Of a DNA stretch of 64,000 nucleotides, positions 23,608 to 33,795 are shown piece after piece. This DNA comes from Fragum whitleyi (lineage: Eukaryota; Mollusca; Bivalvia; Cardiida; Cardiidae). Location of the stretch: NCBI GenBank assembly GCA_948146395.1, contig OX411549.1, forward strand, positions 39,355,692-39,419,691. The letters are read 5' to 3'. The stretch's first letter is position 1. Every line of letters begins with the position of its first letter. The position numbers and the translations under genes are program-made. The notes below the pieces were generated by a model, which was given only the letters and a program-made list of their open reading frames with translations, was not told the origin of the DNA and searched no databases.

Positions 23608-24058
23608 CAGTATTCTAACAATTACTCTCGGGAGACTGACATTCACCCTTATCAAAACTATTCTGAATCATTCACTCCGCACTTCATTTATTCATTCTAA
23701 ACAGTAAATCAAACCGCTCAAAAACGTTCCAAAATTATTTAAAATCGCTTCGAAATCGTACAAAACGGTCAATATTTCATTCAAATCAACCAAATCATCC
23801 CGAAAACTAGATTCAATTGAAAAAAAAGCAAACAAAAACGACATTTCAATGACATAATTAAACTGTAAGTTTCTGATTGATTCTTGGGGAAATAGGAAGC
23901 TATTTTTTGAACTTGTATGCATATTTTTTTAAAAGCTCCTGAACGAAATTAGCGAAAATTACTAACCTCCCTTTAATTTCCCTCAAAACTCGCTCATCAC
24001 ACTCGCTCAATTTCATTCTAAAATTATTCCTCTTGTCAATTCACGATGTGATTCACTG
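23608..24058 (-). mobile_element. Family A MITE, reverse orientation
   Basis: Starts CAGTATTCTAACAATTACTC (diverged) and ends CAATTCACGATGTGATTCAC+TG before TA. It lies tail to tail with the previous copy, 15 bp apart. Confidence 0.8.
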
Positions 24059-24116
24059 TAAATGGTACGCTTCAAAACGCCCAATTTACCAAAGCTGACA
24101 AGCATACAGTTAGTTA

Positions 24117-25267
24117 CATCGTGAAATACACATTCATCTCAATCTAAATTATTCTAAATCGCTCACTTAGCGCTCCATTCATTCATTCCAAACACCCAAC
24201 CGTTCAAAAACGCCCAATACTCACAGAAAAACACATAACAATAACTTCGTTCAAAATAAAAATAGCTGGGAAAAAATCGGGTTTTCACTGAATTAATTGA
24301 AATTATAAGTGTCTTATTAGATCTTGAAGAACTAGAACTGTCGCAGAGCGGACTAATACCCCCCCCCCACAAGCGCTTTGTCAGAATGCATGTGCTATTA
24401 GTGCATGGTGTGTTTGTAACTAATATTGAGGTCATATGTAGCATTTGCATGAAGTTTCATGATTCTAGGTCACTTGGTTTTTGAGTTAAGAGTCCAGAAA
24501 TGAAAATTGAACAAAAATTGACTGTGACCTTGACCTTTGACCTATATGACCCAAAAACCATTGGGCACTTCCTTGGGTCATAAGCAACATTTGCATAAAG
24601 TTTAATGCTTGGAGATCACTTGGTTCTCGAGTTAGAGTCCGGAAACGAAAATTGAACAAAAATTTACTGTGACCTTGACCTTTGACCTATGTAACCCCAA
24701 AACAATAGGGCACTTCATTGGGTCATAAGGAACATTTGTATAAAGTTTCATGATTGTAGGCCACTTGGTTCTTGAGTTAGAGTCCGGAAACGAAAATTGA
24801 ACAAAGGCTGACTGTGACCTTGACCTTTGATCTACATGACCCAAAAACAATAGGGCACTTCCTTGGGTCATAAGGAACATTTGTATAAAGTTTCATGATT
24901 GTAGGTCATTTGGTTCTTGAGTTAGAGTCCGGAAACGAATAGGTCTACGGACGGACGGACGGACTGACAGACGGATGGACGGACGGACGGACGGACAGAC
25001 AGACAGACATGGTGAAACCAATATACCCCCCTCTACTTCGTAGGTGGGGGGTATAAATAGGAAGCTATTTATAGAACATATAAGCATTTTTTTAAAGGGG
25101 GATAATATAAATAAATACTGCTTATTTTGTTCATCTTGAACAAAGGTAGCAATATTGGATTACCCCCATTTAACTTCACTCAAAACTCGCTCCACAAACT
25201 AACTCAATTTTATTCCAAAATCATTCAAAATTTATGAATCTTGTCAATTTTACGATGTTCTTTACTG
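24117..25267 (-). mobile_element. Family A MITE split by a pearl-like element
   Basis: CAGTTAGTTACATCGTGAAA at the left and CAATTTTACGATGTTCTTTA+CTG at the right. The internal sequence breaks at CTTGAAGA (24330) and resumes with AATAGGAAGC (25055), which are contiguous in intact copies. Confidence 0.85.
24331..25054 (+). mobile_element. Pearl-like element, ~145-bp core repeats
   Basis: Ends are mutually inverted C/G runs (TACCCCCCCCCC near 24357, GTGGGGGGTATA at the right). Three core repeats contain TGACCTTGACCTTTGACCT (24525-24543, 24670-24688; 24825-24843 with one change). A GGAC/GACA microsatellite follows at 24950-25010. Layout (core repeats, ACGG-type microsatellite, right end) matches bivalve pearl elements. 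Minus-strand frames rich in Arg/Ser/Val/Cys here come from the microsatellite. Confidence 0.75.
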
Positions 25268-25759
25268 TTTTCAAAGGATTGTGCACAGAAAAGGAGAAAA
25301 AGATAAAATGGAAAAATCGAAACATTATATGCAAATTATATAATTACATTTAGGTACCTAGCGGACGTTGTCTTTGTTTGATTTGATAATTATTTCGCCT
25401 GATTGATCGTAGAACGGTCGTTATAATGTCCCCAGCCTCTCCCATCGCCCTTCAAACAATGTCTTGGATTACCAAATATGGCCCTTCTGGTCTCTACAGA
25501 TACGACCACGTGACCTTAACTACAGACAGTACGTCAATATGATTTTTACATTAGCCTCTCTAACGCTTCTCGCGAGGAATTAATTCACGAAAATTGTCTG
25601 AAGGTTCTGTCAAACTGAAAATGAGTTTCCAATGAGCAAGTTTATTATTGCGAATTAGAATCAAAGTGACGGGAACATTTTAGACGCCTTTTAGCCTACT
25701 ACTACTGCGAAGGCTTACCTTGATTAAAAAATACCTAAGTGTGGTGTTCACGGGTACAG

Positions 25760-25985
25760 AAATATGGGGTATTTTTAAATTTCAGATTCGAACATTTCAA
25801 AAATTCTTGCATATACCCTATTTTGTAGGTACTCATTGGAATCGTCTCGTCGCGACGATTCCAATGAGTACCCACAATATAGTATTTCTTAGAGGAATAA
25901 AGATTTTGGACTGTCGTTTTCCAGCTATTAATCGTTTTCCCGGTGGTGTCACCCCGGTAAATATAGAAAAAGTGAATTGATTGTA
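25760..25985 (+). mobile_element. Family C palindrome element
   Basis: Perfect inverted repeat ACTCATTGGAATCGTCTCGT / CGCGACGATTCCAATGAGTA around 25831-25875, between ATATACCCTATTTTGTAGGT and ACCCACAATATAGTATTTC. A downstream segment, TAATCGTTTTCCCGGTGGTG, is shared with the 25990 and 38052 copies. Confidence 0.8.
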
Positions 25986-25989
25986 AAAA

Positions 25990-26150
25990 AAATATAGTGC
26001 GTCGAAACGATTCAAATGAGTACCCACAACATAGTGTTTCAATGATAAATAAAGACTTAAGGTCGTTTTTCCTCCTCTTGATCGTTCCTCTGATGGTGTC
26101 ATCCTGGTAACCGTAGAAAGGGTGAAATGAATGTAAACGAATTATAGTGC
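25990..26150 (+). mobile_element. Family C element, adjacent partial copy
   Basis: ACGATTCAAATGAGTACCCA then a region like the preceding copy (TTGATCGTTCCTCTGATGGT). The left palindrome arm is missing. Minus-strand open frames across both copies share the repeat and are not genes. Confidence 0.7.
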
Positions 26151-26310
26151 GACCTCTGGAACTTCCGGTGATAGTGATAGTGCCGATCAAATATCAAAGC
26201 TTGCCAAACATCTAATTTATCCTTACCAGACAGTGCCCAATTTTAGTATTGACATTTATAAAGAGACCTAAATTATCGACTTTCATGAGTCAATATGAAA
26301 AGAGGGTTAA

Positions 26311-26467
26311 GGTAGCGGACCCGTAATAGTTCTGCAAAGTTTTGGAATTAATGAACTTAAACAGTGGTAAACGAGGTTTCCTAATAATTTTCATTAGGAA
26401 ACCTCGGTAAACAATGTGAAAGGTCATGCCTTCCGAAATATTCCGGAACTATTACGGGTCCACTACC
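26311..26467. mobile_element. Family E TTAA-type MITE (157 bp), intact
   Basis: TTAA on both sides (26307-26310, 26468-26471). Termini GGTAGCGGACCCGTAATAGT and ACTATTACGGGTCCACTACC. Centre CCTAATAATTTTCATTAGGA. It can fold end to end. Confidence 0.9.
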
Positions 26468-26810
26468 TTAAATGACAATTTTTTACAAGACTCGACACCA
26501 GTAAATACTTTTTTTATATTTCAGTAAGTTCAGACGATTTTTTACTTCCGATTTTTTACTTTCGAATATATCTATTTAACCCGGGTAATTTGAAAAATTC
26601 CTCGTTATAGCATTTTGCCAAGCGCTGTCGTTTTGTGATATTTGTGGTAATACTAAGGGTATGGACATGCACCTTTTGACAAATGTTCTAAAACAAGATG
26701 AACTTTTGCCTTCAATTGGAAGAGGACGAAGCTTACTCTAGATTGCAATGGCACTGGCCTTGCACTGTTCCCAAGAATTTGAATATGCAGTTATTTCATA
26801 TCATTCTTAC

Positions 26811-27022
26811 CTGTTCTCGAAGACACAAACATATCCATGAGGTATATGACGTCACTGATATAGTCCAAGGTGAGCCAAAGGGAAAGATAATTATCCTGAA
26901 GTTCCCAGAATACACTTCGTGTGATAACAAATAGTACATTATACATAATAGCGAAAGACGCGAACATCAGCCAACGATAGTAGAATGTGTCGGACGGATC
27001 TACCACGAACCCCTTCCAGTAC
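26811..27022 (-). CDS. CNG channel alpha subunit, S1-S2 exon
   Basis: 212-nt exon encoding 'YWKGFVVDPSDTFYYRW' through 'YLMDMFVSSRTG'. It covers the pre-S1 segment (family landmark V-x-DPSD...YY.W), S1 'WLMFASFAIMYNVLFVI' and S2 'YLSLWLTLDYISDVIYLMDM'. The acceptor is TTGTTGTAG at 27023 and the donor G|GTAAGAATG at 26811/26810. The exon begins with the third base of a codon and ends with the first base of Gly. This matches the neighbours exactly: AA|G before it, and G|GT joining 'SSRTG' to 'YLEEGL' in the last exon, a junction conserved in CNGA proteins. The open frame upstream of the acceptor and the plus-strand frame at 26698-26934 are not coding. Confidence 0.95.
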
Positions 27023-27081
27023 CTACAACAATAAAAAAATGTACTGCTTCGAGAGCTCAATTGTTAAACAAAAAGAAAGTC

Positions 27082-27207
27082 GTGCGTTCAGGGTGTAAAA
27101 AACGATGAAAACTTTGCAAACTATACCCCACTTTGCAAGTGCACTTGCGTGCAAAGTGGGGTATAGTTTGCAAACAGTTTGCGCCATTTTGTCATCCCGA
27201 ACGCAGC
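27082..27207. mobile_element. Family B palindromic MITE
   Basis: GTGCGTTCAGGGTGTAAAAA ... ACTATACCCCACTTTGCAAG / CGTGCAAAGTGGGGTATAGT ... CATCCCGAACGCAG. The coordinated A/T change in both arms (CCCCACTTTG / CAAAGTGGGG instead of CCCCGC / GCGGGG) keeps the stem paired. Confidence 0.85.
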
Positions 27208-27239
27208 CCAGAATGTCCTTTTAGCCCAGCTGAATAATT

Positions 27240-28320
27240 TAAAGATGGATATGAGAAAAAAAACTTTGTCACACCTATATTTTGGGATCAATAATAATTT
27301 CACTGGCGCGTTTTTTAAGAATGGTCGCCCAAGGTACGTTCGTACCAAGTTTGATTGAAAGTAGGTCTACTAGATTTTGAGGAGGTGTTAAAACGTTTAA
27401 AATGAAATTAAGCCCCTCCTTTAAACACCCATACTTTGGGGTCAACTAAATTGCACAATCAAGTTTTGAGAAGGGTTACTTGGGAAACATCCATGTCAAG
27501 TTTGTTGTCACACGATTTGGGCCCAATTTTTGGAAGAAGTTTAAAGACATCTAAAGATTTCAATCTATAAATAAGCCCTACCCGAACATGCCCATATTTA
27601 GGGACCAATTAAAATTACACAAATTTGTTTTGAGAAGGGTCACCGACGGCATATTTCACGCAGGTTTGATAGAAATTAGCCCACTGGTTTGGTAGGAAGA
27701 GATAATTAAATTTTGCAGTCAAAATAAACTCCACTCTGTCACAATTACGAGTATATTCAGGACTCAATTAAACTTTCACGAATAAGTTAAAAATAGGTTA
27801 TCCAAAGAATAATCATACCAAATATGGTAAGAATTTAACTTTCTGCTTTGGGAGAAGAGTTGTTTTAAGATTCTAAAGTCAAAAACTACCCCGTCCTGTC
27901 ACGCCCATATTTGGGAGCCAATCAAAAGTTCATCAATAAGTTGTGAGAAAGATTACAGAAGGAACACTTTTACCAAATTTTCTTTAAATTGACAAATGAT
28001 GTTCAAGGAGTGTTAAGTCAAAATAAGTTCCGTCATAAATAGCTTATATTTTGGGGTCAAACAAAATGCCATGACCAATGGCTACCAAAAGAGTATTCAT
28101 GCCAAGTTTGATTGAAATTTCTCAACTTGTTTTGGAGTATGAGGAAGAATACATTGAAAGATTCTAAAGTCAAAATAATTTCTGCAATGGTCATATTAAG
28201 GGGTCAATCAAAACTTCGCGGAAAAGTTTTTGAGAAGATTCTGCCGGGATTCTGATATAGGCCCAGTGGTTACAGACTTTTTTTCAAGAGTTGTTAACGT
28301 TTTTGAATGACTGACATATG
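27240..28320. repeat. ~155-bp tandem array (about 7 units)
   Basis: Diverged units each carry a version of 'cccatattttggggtcaatca' (about 27265, 27427, 27588, 27748, 27902, 28048, 28195) and 'caagtttgattgaaatt'. Mean spacing is about 155 bp. No microsatellite or clear terminal repeat was found, so its parent element is unknown. Confidence 0.85.
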
Positions 28321-28390
28321 ATTTTCATAAAAATTTATCCGTTTGGCTCCAGGAAGGTGTAAATAACAAAAAGATCCAAAGCCTCTACTA

Positions 28391-28828
28391 CAGTTAGTTA
28401 CATCGTGAAATTGACATTCACCTCAATCAAAACCATTGTAAATCGCTCTCTCAGCGCTCCATTCATTCATTCCAATCACTCATTCATACCATTCAAAAAA
28501 CGATCAAACCCATTGAAAAATATAAAATCATCAAAGTCATTCAAAATACATTTTGATAGAGAAAAATAGCGATTTAACTGACATAATTTAAATTGTTAAG
28601 GTCTCATTGGTTCTTGAAAAAATAGGAAGCTATGGATATAACTTTGATTACATTTTTATTAAAGGGAGGTTATCAATATCTCTAATTTTGTTCATCCTGA
28701 ACAAAATTTGCGATATCGGATAACCTCCCATTAAATTCAGTCAAAACTCGCCCCACACACTCATTCAATTTCATTCCTTAATCATTCAAAAACCATTCAC
28801 CTTGTCAATTTCACGATGTTGTTAACAG
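28391..28828 (-). mobile_element. Family A MITE, complete
   Basis: TA-flanked CAGTTAGTTACATCGTGAAA ... TTTCACGATGTTGTTAACAG. Core hairpin AGGGAGGTTATCAATATC ... GATATCGGATAACCTCCC at about 28661-28732. Confidence 0.9.
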
Positions 28829-29375
28829 TACCACATAGAATAGGAGGCTGTGCGAGCCATTTCCAGCAATTTCACACCTGCGTGAGGTAGATACATTTAA
28901 AGCATCCCACATAGTTATATAGTGTAATTAGAAGATTGTCTAACTGTCAACGGATACTTTGAGACATCATTTATCTCCAAAATGAATAGTGGAGACTCTA
29001 GTCAGACTGTGCGAATGCACAGGCTGGCCAGAGTCTTTGCTTTGTGCACATTTGAAATTGTTGGAAATCTCACGCACAGGCCCATACACTTTTCAATATT
29101 TTATGAGCGTTATTACGGTCGTGCAATGCATATTACGATAAACACGGATTGGCTAAACCTATAACATCAACCTATGTTTGGGTGGATATTTCAAAAACAT
29201 ATATCTAAACTTATAGATCAAAAACAAATGTTTCAATTATGCAGAGTTACAGTGCTTATATCAATTTGATTGCCACTTAGGCAGTTAATTTTACTTAATA
29301 ATATATTGATTTTTAAAGTATTACATAATACATCGCATTATGAAACAATAGCCTGTGGGTTGAATCTATACCTAC

Positions 29376-29527
29376 TTTATATCAGATATTTTTCTCGTGC
29401 GTCGTTCTGGTGTATGTGACCGGGACTCTCCCTGCCCTCCCATGGCAACACGCTCCAGGAACGAATCTGGTCGCTGTGGTAACGGACGCGTTCCCCGCCA
29501 TCTTCCCGACGCCCACGCTTTGATCAC
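29376..29527 (-). CDS. CNG channel alpha subunit, N-terminal cytoplasmic exon
   Basis: 152-nt exon translating to 'VIKAWASGRWRGTRPLPQRP' ... 'RRTRKISDI' plus AA of a Lys codon. The acceptor is GTTCGTTGCAG at 29528; the only donor before the in-frame TAG is AAA|GTAGGT at 29376. Phase 0 at the start and 2 at the end fit the next exon's single leading base. It encodes basic, Pro/Arg-rich cytoplasmic sequence before S1. GC content is clearly above its surroundings, as expected for coding sequence here. Homology to the CNGA N-terminus is less certain than for the other two exons. Further upstream exons, including the start codon, were not identified in the window. Confidence 0.75.
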
Positions 29528-29571
29528 CTGCAACGAACAAACAAATCGAGGGATCAGTAAAATATGAGTAT

Positions 29572-29615
29572 AAGTGCCTATATTTGTATAGGCACTTACA
29601 ATAAATTTGCGCTGA
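29572..29615. repeat. Short hairpin, family O
   Basis: AAGTGCCTATATTTGTATAG / TATAGGCACTTACAATAA. Related to 4646-4697. It lies 45 bp upstream of the channel exon acceptor. Confidence 0.6.
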
Positions 29616-29667
29616 TACAATACAATGCAGTTTTAAAATGAAATAAGTAAACATGCGAGGCTATAGA

Positions 29668-30102
29668 CAGTAAGTTACATCGTGAAAATGACATTCATCT
29701 CAATCAAAACCATTCTAAATCGCTTATTCAGCGCTCCATTCATTCATTCCAAACACTCACTCAAACCATTACAAAACGTTCAAACCCATTGAAAAATATA
29801 GAACCAATATCGTCATTCAAAATAAATTTTGATAGAGAAAAATCGCGATTTCACTGACATAATTCAAATTGTAAGCGTCTCATAGGTTCTTGAAAAATTA
29901 GGAAGCTAAGTGTAGAACTTGTAAGCATTTTTTATTAAAGGGAGGTAATCAATATCGCTAAATTTTGTTCATGAACAAAATTTGCGATATAGGATTTTCT
30001 CCCATTAAATTCACCAAAAGCTCGTTCCACACACTCATTCAATTTCATTTCTAAATCATTCCAAAATCATTCACCTTGTCAATTTCACGATGTTGTTGAC
30101 TG
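29668..30102 (-). mobile_element. Family A MITE, complete
   Basis: CAGTAAGTTACATCGTGAAA ... TTTCACGATGTTGTTGAC+TG then TA. Closest to the 28391 copy. Confidence 0.9.
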
Positions 30103-30777
30103 TAGCACTTGCTAGGCGAAGCATTTCCAAGAACCGCATGTGCTTATAGCGCAAGGGCATATGTTTATTATGCAGCCTGGACGAACATACAGAGCATTAA
30201 GCAGTATCCCATGATCGGCAATAACGCATAGATATGATTTCTTTCTGAGCGTTTTCTATTAAAAGACGATTGTTCAAATTCTCCAAGTGATTGAAAAATT
30301 AGTCTGATACCCCAATGAAAGCATTTTTAGTATACAGGCACAAACTTTGCTTCATGACAAAGTATTTCCTTTAAAATATGTCAAACTTGGTGAGATATTG
30401 GCTTTTTTCAATCGATGTCAGTAAATTTTAAAATATGAACAAAGACTTTTGTATAAATTCTCCTAATGTACAAGTAGAAAAACTTTGTGAATTATCTGAC
30501 GCAAACTTCTCGAGCTTACACTGACAAAAAATCGATCCTTCCACTTTCGAGACAATTTCAATGATTGAGATGACACGTGCTGCTATTATAGACATTTCCC
30601 AAGAATAAAATTGAAAAAAAAAATCCAGCAAGGCTAACATATGTTTATGTAACCTGCCACACAAACAGGGCTTTTTTGGGAACTCCGTAAAATAAATACA
30701 TGTATTAAAAATGAGATTAGTTCCAGCAGAGGACCAGTCGAAAATCGTAGTTCCAATCTTCTTGTAGGATAAGTTAA
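30103..30777. other. Spacer, nothing recognised
   Basis: Minus-strand frame at 30428-30841 (137 codons) runs into the family E MITE and has no recognisable domain. Confidence 0.4.
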
Positions 30778-30934
30778 GGTAGTGGAACCGTAATAGTTCC
30801 GCAACATTTTGGAACTCATAAACTTTCACAATGTTGACCAAGGTTTCCTAATGAAAATCATTAGGAAACCTCGGTTAACACTGTAAAAGTTCATTACATC
30901 CTAAACGTTGCGGAACTATTACGGGTCCACTACC
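30778..30934. mobile_element. Family E TTAA-type MITE (157 bp), intact
   Basis: TTAA at 30774-30777 and 30935-30938. GGTAGTGGAACCGTAATAGT ... ACTATTACGGGTCCACTACC. Same length as the 26311 copy. Confidence 0.9.
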
Positions 30935-30938
30935 TTAA

Positions 30939-31053
30939 GATGGTCATTTCAGATTCGGAAAATCGAACAATTTCGAAAACTTTCGACCCACAGTCCGCGC
31001 AGTTTGACTTTACACATTGTCTAGATTGTCCCTTTTTGCCTGAAGGGTCACAT
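30939..31053 (+). mobile_element. Family I MITE, right half
   Basis: 'aactttcgacccacagtccg' and right terminus TTTGCCTGAAGGGTCACA. It lies directly beside the family E copy. Confidence 0.6.
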
Positions 31054-32001
31054 ACATGTACATGAGGAGAGAGAAATGTTTTGGGGTGTTTTTTTTTTTT
31101 GAACACCTACATCTGCCTATAAATGTTTTTGCTTGTACGAGGGATGATCCAGAAGTTCGTAAAATGGGCTAATAACTTTCCCATTTCTAGCTTGTTCTGT
31201 ATATAATTTGGTGAATGTGCAGTTAAGTCACTGCGGAGTTCATGAATAGTATTATTTTTGCAGAATTTTCTTTAGCGGCCTACGAATGCGTTACCATAGT
31301 AACACATGTATGCTTAGGCGGGTGAGCGTGATAAAATATTGAAAATCTGTTAAATAAATAAAATTTTCTATACGTTTTCTGAAACTGTAGTTGAAAATCC
31401 TTGGCTAGATTAATTAAGACGTTAATAGAATATCATTGGTTATTTTTTAAAGCTTGTTGGGAGACTTTTACGGACATTTTTTTTTTTGATAACATAGACT
31501 ATTCGAGAAAAAAATGACAAGACGTCAAAACCAAAAATATGGATGCCGTTATTTTTCTTTATTTTTTATCGTGATCTATGTTATTCACCAACCCAAACAT
31601 TTCAGATGTTTTAGAAAAATGATAAAAATGTGCAGAAGAGAATATTTCGTAAAGCTATTCTGGATATTAAAAGAGGGCCAGGCTTCGTAGAAGGATTTAA
31701 AATGGTGTGAGTTTGAACGAACGAACTTATCCCAAACGATTCTCATTATTTTACAAAATAAAGGCCCTGTATCTGGATCTCAACTTTACTAGAAATACCA
31801 TGCACATAGAAAATGTAAAATAATTTGGTTCCAGATGTTATGTGGATAATTTCTGTAAGTTGGTTTATCAGGCACAGAAAGGAATTAGAGTTAGCAGAAG
31901 CTATGTAGAAGAGTGTTAATAATGACGTCGCATTTGACGTTCTTGCTCCCCCGCCTACATGCAGGTTCTCTGTCTTGATTTATACCCTTTACAGCCGCTA
32001 T

Positions 32002-32982
32002 TGTAAGGAAATAGTGCTTTTTGGAAATATTACCCCACCCACTATTTTAGCCTTGCCAGGATTCCTGGCATTAGTTACTGTATTGCTGAACTGCCAAGTT
32101 TACATTAAAATGTGTTTATTTGGGTTTGTGAAGTATTTAAGGACTATTTTAATGTTGAAACTGGTCTGTTGCAGCAGTTAGCTAGAGAAATCTGCTTATT
32201 TTAACATTTGTCGTCTGGTTGTTAACAAGACTGCAGTGATTATCTCCCTTGACTACAAACTATTTATTCCTCTATTATCTAATCTAACTCTGTCAAGAAG
32301 CCCTTATACTGTCAATAAAACTAAATTATGTTTGTTGTTTGCCCTTACAGCATTAACTTTAAGGAATTATTTGTGTTTAACAAGTTATTGAATTCCTGGC
32401 TATGACCTTTAAGTTTGGAAGGAGGGAATCTTTGAATTCCTGGCCACTTCAGATTTTCAAATGTCAAATTCTAGCTTTTCTGAGAAATCTATTTATAATG
32501 TAAGGTATCAATGTTTAGGTCTTGGTGTGCTCTATCTAATTATGTGCACCACTAATTCATATTGTTTATTTGTATGTAGCATTTGCATCTGAAAGGATTT
32601 GCTCCTGGCAACATGGCTGCAGTTGCCAGGAATTGTCATATTTACCTGACAGGAATCCTGTCAGCCAGGAACGTTTTGATTGGCCTAGTGAGACCTTCCA
32701 CTGCCTCTGATTGGTTTGTAAGGCTGTCACTATGGTGATCAAAAGCTTATAAATAGGGGTAAATCCTGGCAGATGATCAGTTTTAGTATCAGATTCACTC
32801 ATGAAACATGTCTTTATTATGATGTAACAAGGGCCTCAGATGGCTATTCATTCATTAAATATCATCATTATCAAGCTGAATTGTCCTTTTATACAGTCCT
32901 TATGCTAATTAACCAGGAATGCCTTATTTGAAGGAGATATTGGGACCTTAGAAGCTCGGATAAGGGCAACATTTTGTTTACA
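32002..32982 (+). repeat. 5' LTR
   Basis: 981 bp. TATAAATA at 32748-32755, with an upstream ATTGG box (32709), is the likely promoter. A 78-codon minus-strand frame present in both LTRs is a shadow. Confidence 0.93.
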
Positions 32983-32983
32983 T

Positions 32984-33000
32984 TGGTGTCAGAAGTGGGA
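32984..33000 (+). other. Primer-binding site (tRNA-Leu type)
   Basis: TGGTGTCAGAAGTGGGA, one base after the 5' LTR. It fits the 3' end of many animal tRNA-Leu (…TCCCACTTCTGACACCA). Confidence 0.85.
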
Positions 33001-33147
33001 TTAAAAGAACTCAACTACTGGAATTAGAAGAAAGGATAGAAAGGATTATTTTTAACCAAAAGGACTTTTACTTGAAATCTGTATTGCCAGCTTTACATTT
33101 TTAAAGAACTGTTGCATGTCTGAACCTGATAGTAAGATTCAACCCTG

Positions 33148-33795
33148 TTGTTCATAGAAGAGCTAAAACTAGGAATAACAACAACAAAACTAATTAGTAA
33201 CTCTTTATCAAACGAAAGCTCTTCATATACTCAGATGGAATATTCGACCAGATTAGCTGATATTGTGCGACCAGACCCATATGATGGATCGACTGAATGG
33301 GAACATTTTATTCAACAGTTTGAAACTTATTCTCAATTAGGTCATTGGACAGAAAAGGAAAAAGCTTTAATACTAGGAGTGTCACTTAAAGAGACAGCCC
33401 TGGACTTTTACTGTTCTCTTCCACAAGAGATTTGCAGTTTTTATAACCAGTTAGTGCACAAGTTTTTTGAGAGATTCAACAGTGCTAATCACAGATTGAA
33501 CTATTTGTCTGAACTTGAATCAAGAAAAAGAAATCCAAATGAACCTATCTCACAGTATTCTGATGTCATTTATCAGCTTGTCCAGAAAGCTTACCCTACA
33601 ATGGATGGGAATGCAAAGGAACAATTTGTGCTTCATTTTATATACAGAACCCTTAGCCCAGACATTAAATGCAAGTGTTTTTTAGAAGAGTGCCAAACCT
33701 TATCCCATATAGTAAATGTAATAGAAACGTTTGAAAAAGTTTTTTGTTCCCAAGTAGATTGTAATGGATTGTCAGAAGTTTTGCTCCAATTTTAG
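33148..33795 (+). CDS. Gag-like capsid protein of LTR element
   Basis: 215-codon ORF. The central part ('VRPDPYDGSTEWEHFIQQFE', then 'LSELESRKRNPNEPISQYS') has the layout of Ty3/Gypsy retrotransposon Gag: P-x-YDG...W..F..QFE, a helical region, then ...A..L.SR.....E....Y......L. No C-terminal zinc knuckle (CCHC), protease, reverse transcriptase or integrase follows; the frame stops at 33793-33795. An upstream Met is used because it is the first in frame; the conserved part begins about residue 28. Probably packages its own RNA in trans-supplied particles. Whether the protein is still made is unknown. Confidence 0.8.
   Translation: MFIEELKLGITTTKLISNSLSNESSSYTQMEYSTRLADIVRPDPYDGSTEWEHFIQQFETYSQLGHWTEKEKALILGVSLKETALDFYCSLPQEICSFYNQLVHKFFERFNSANHRLNYLSELESRKRNPNEPISQYSDVIYQLVQKAYPTMDGNAKEQFVLHFIYRTLSPDIKCKCFLEECQTLSHIVNVIETFEKVFCSQVDCNGLSEVLLQF

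Larger units (their letters stand above)
15709..26810 (-). other. Channel intron (11.1 kb), repeat-filled
   Basis: Bounded by donor CAG|GTAAGAATG at 26811/26810 and acceptor TTTTCAG at 15709, phase 1 (one nucleotide of the split Gly codon lies in the upstream exon). Stretches 15709-16258, 16386-16693, 22446-23156, 25268-25760 and 26468-26810 hold nothing recognisable, apart from a remnant of the satellite hairpin (CAGCTTATTCAAGCTG) near 22655. Other contents are listed separately. Confidence 0.85.
27023..29375 (-). other. Channel intron (2.35 kb)
   Basis: Phase 2 intron (GTAGGT donor after 29376, TTGTTGTAG acceptor). It holds a family B palindrome, a ~155-bp tandem array and a family A MITE. 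28829-29375 has only a short hairpin, CAGACTGTGCGAATGCACAG at about 29002-29021. Confidence 0.75.

Noticed and set aside
25735..26190. 151-codon minus-strand frame
   Set aside because: Covers two adjacent family C copies and repeats itself internally because of them.
26811..26934. Plus-strand frame overlapping the S1-S2 exon
   Set aside because: Antisense shadow of the channel exon.
30428..30841. 137-codon minus-strand frame
   Set aside because: No domain; starts inside a family E MITE.
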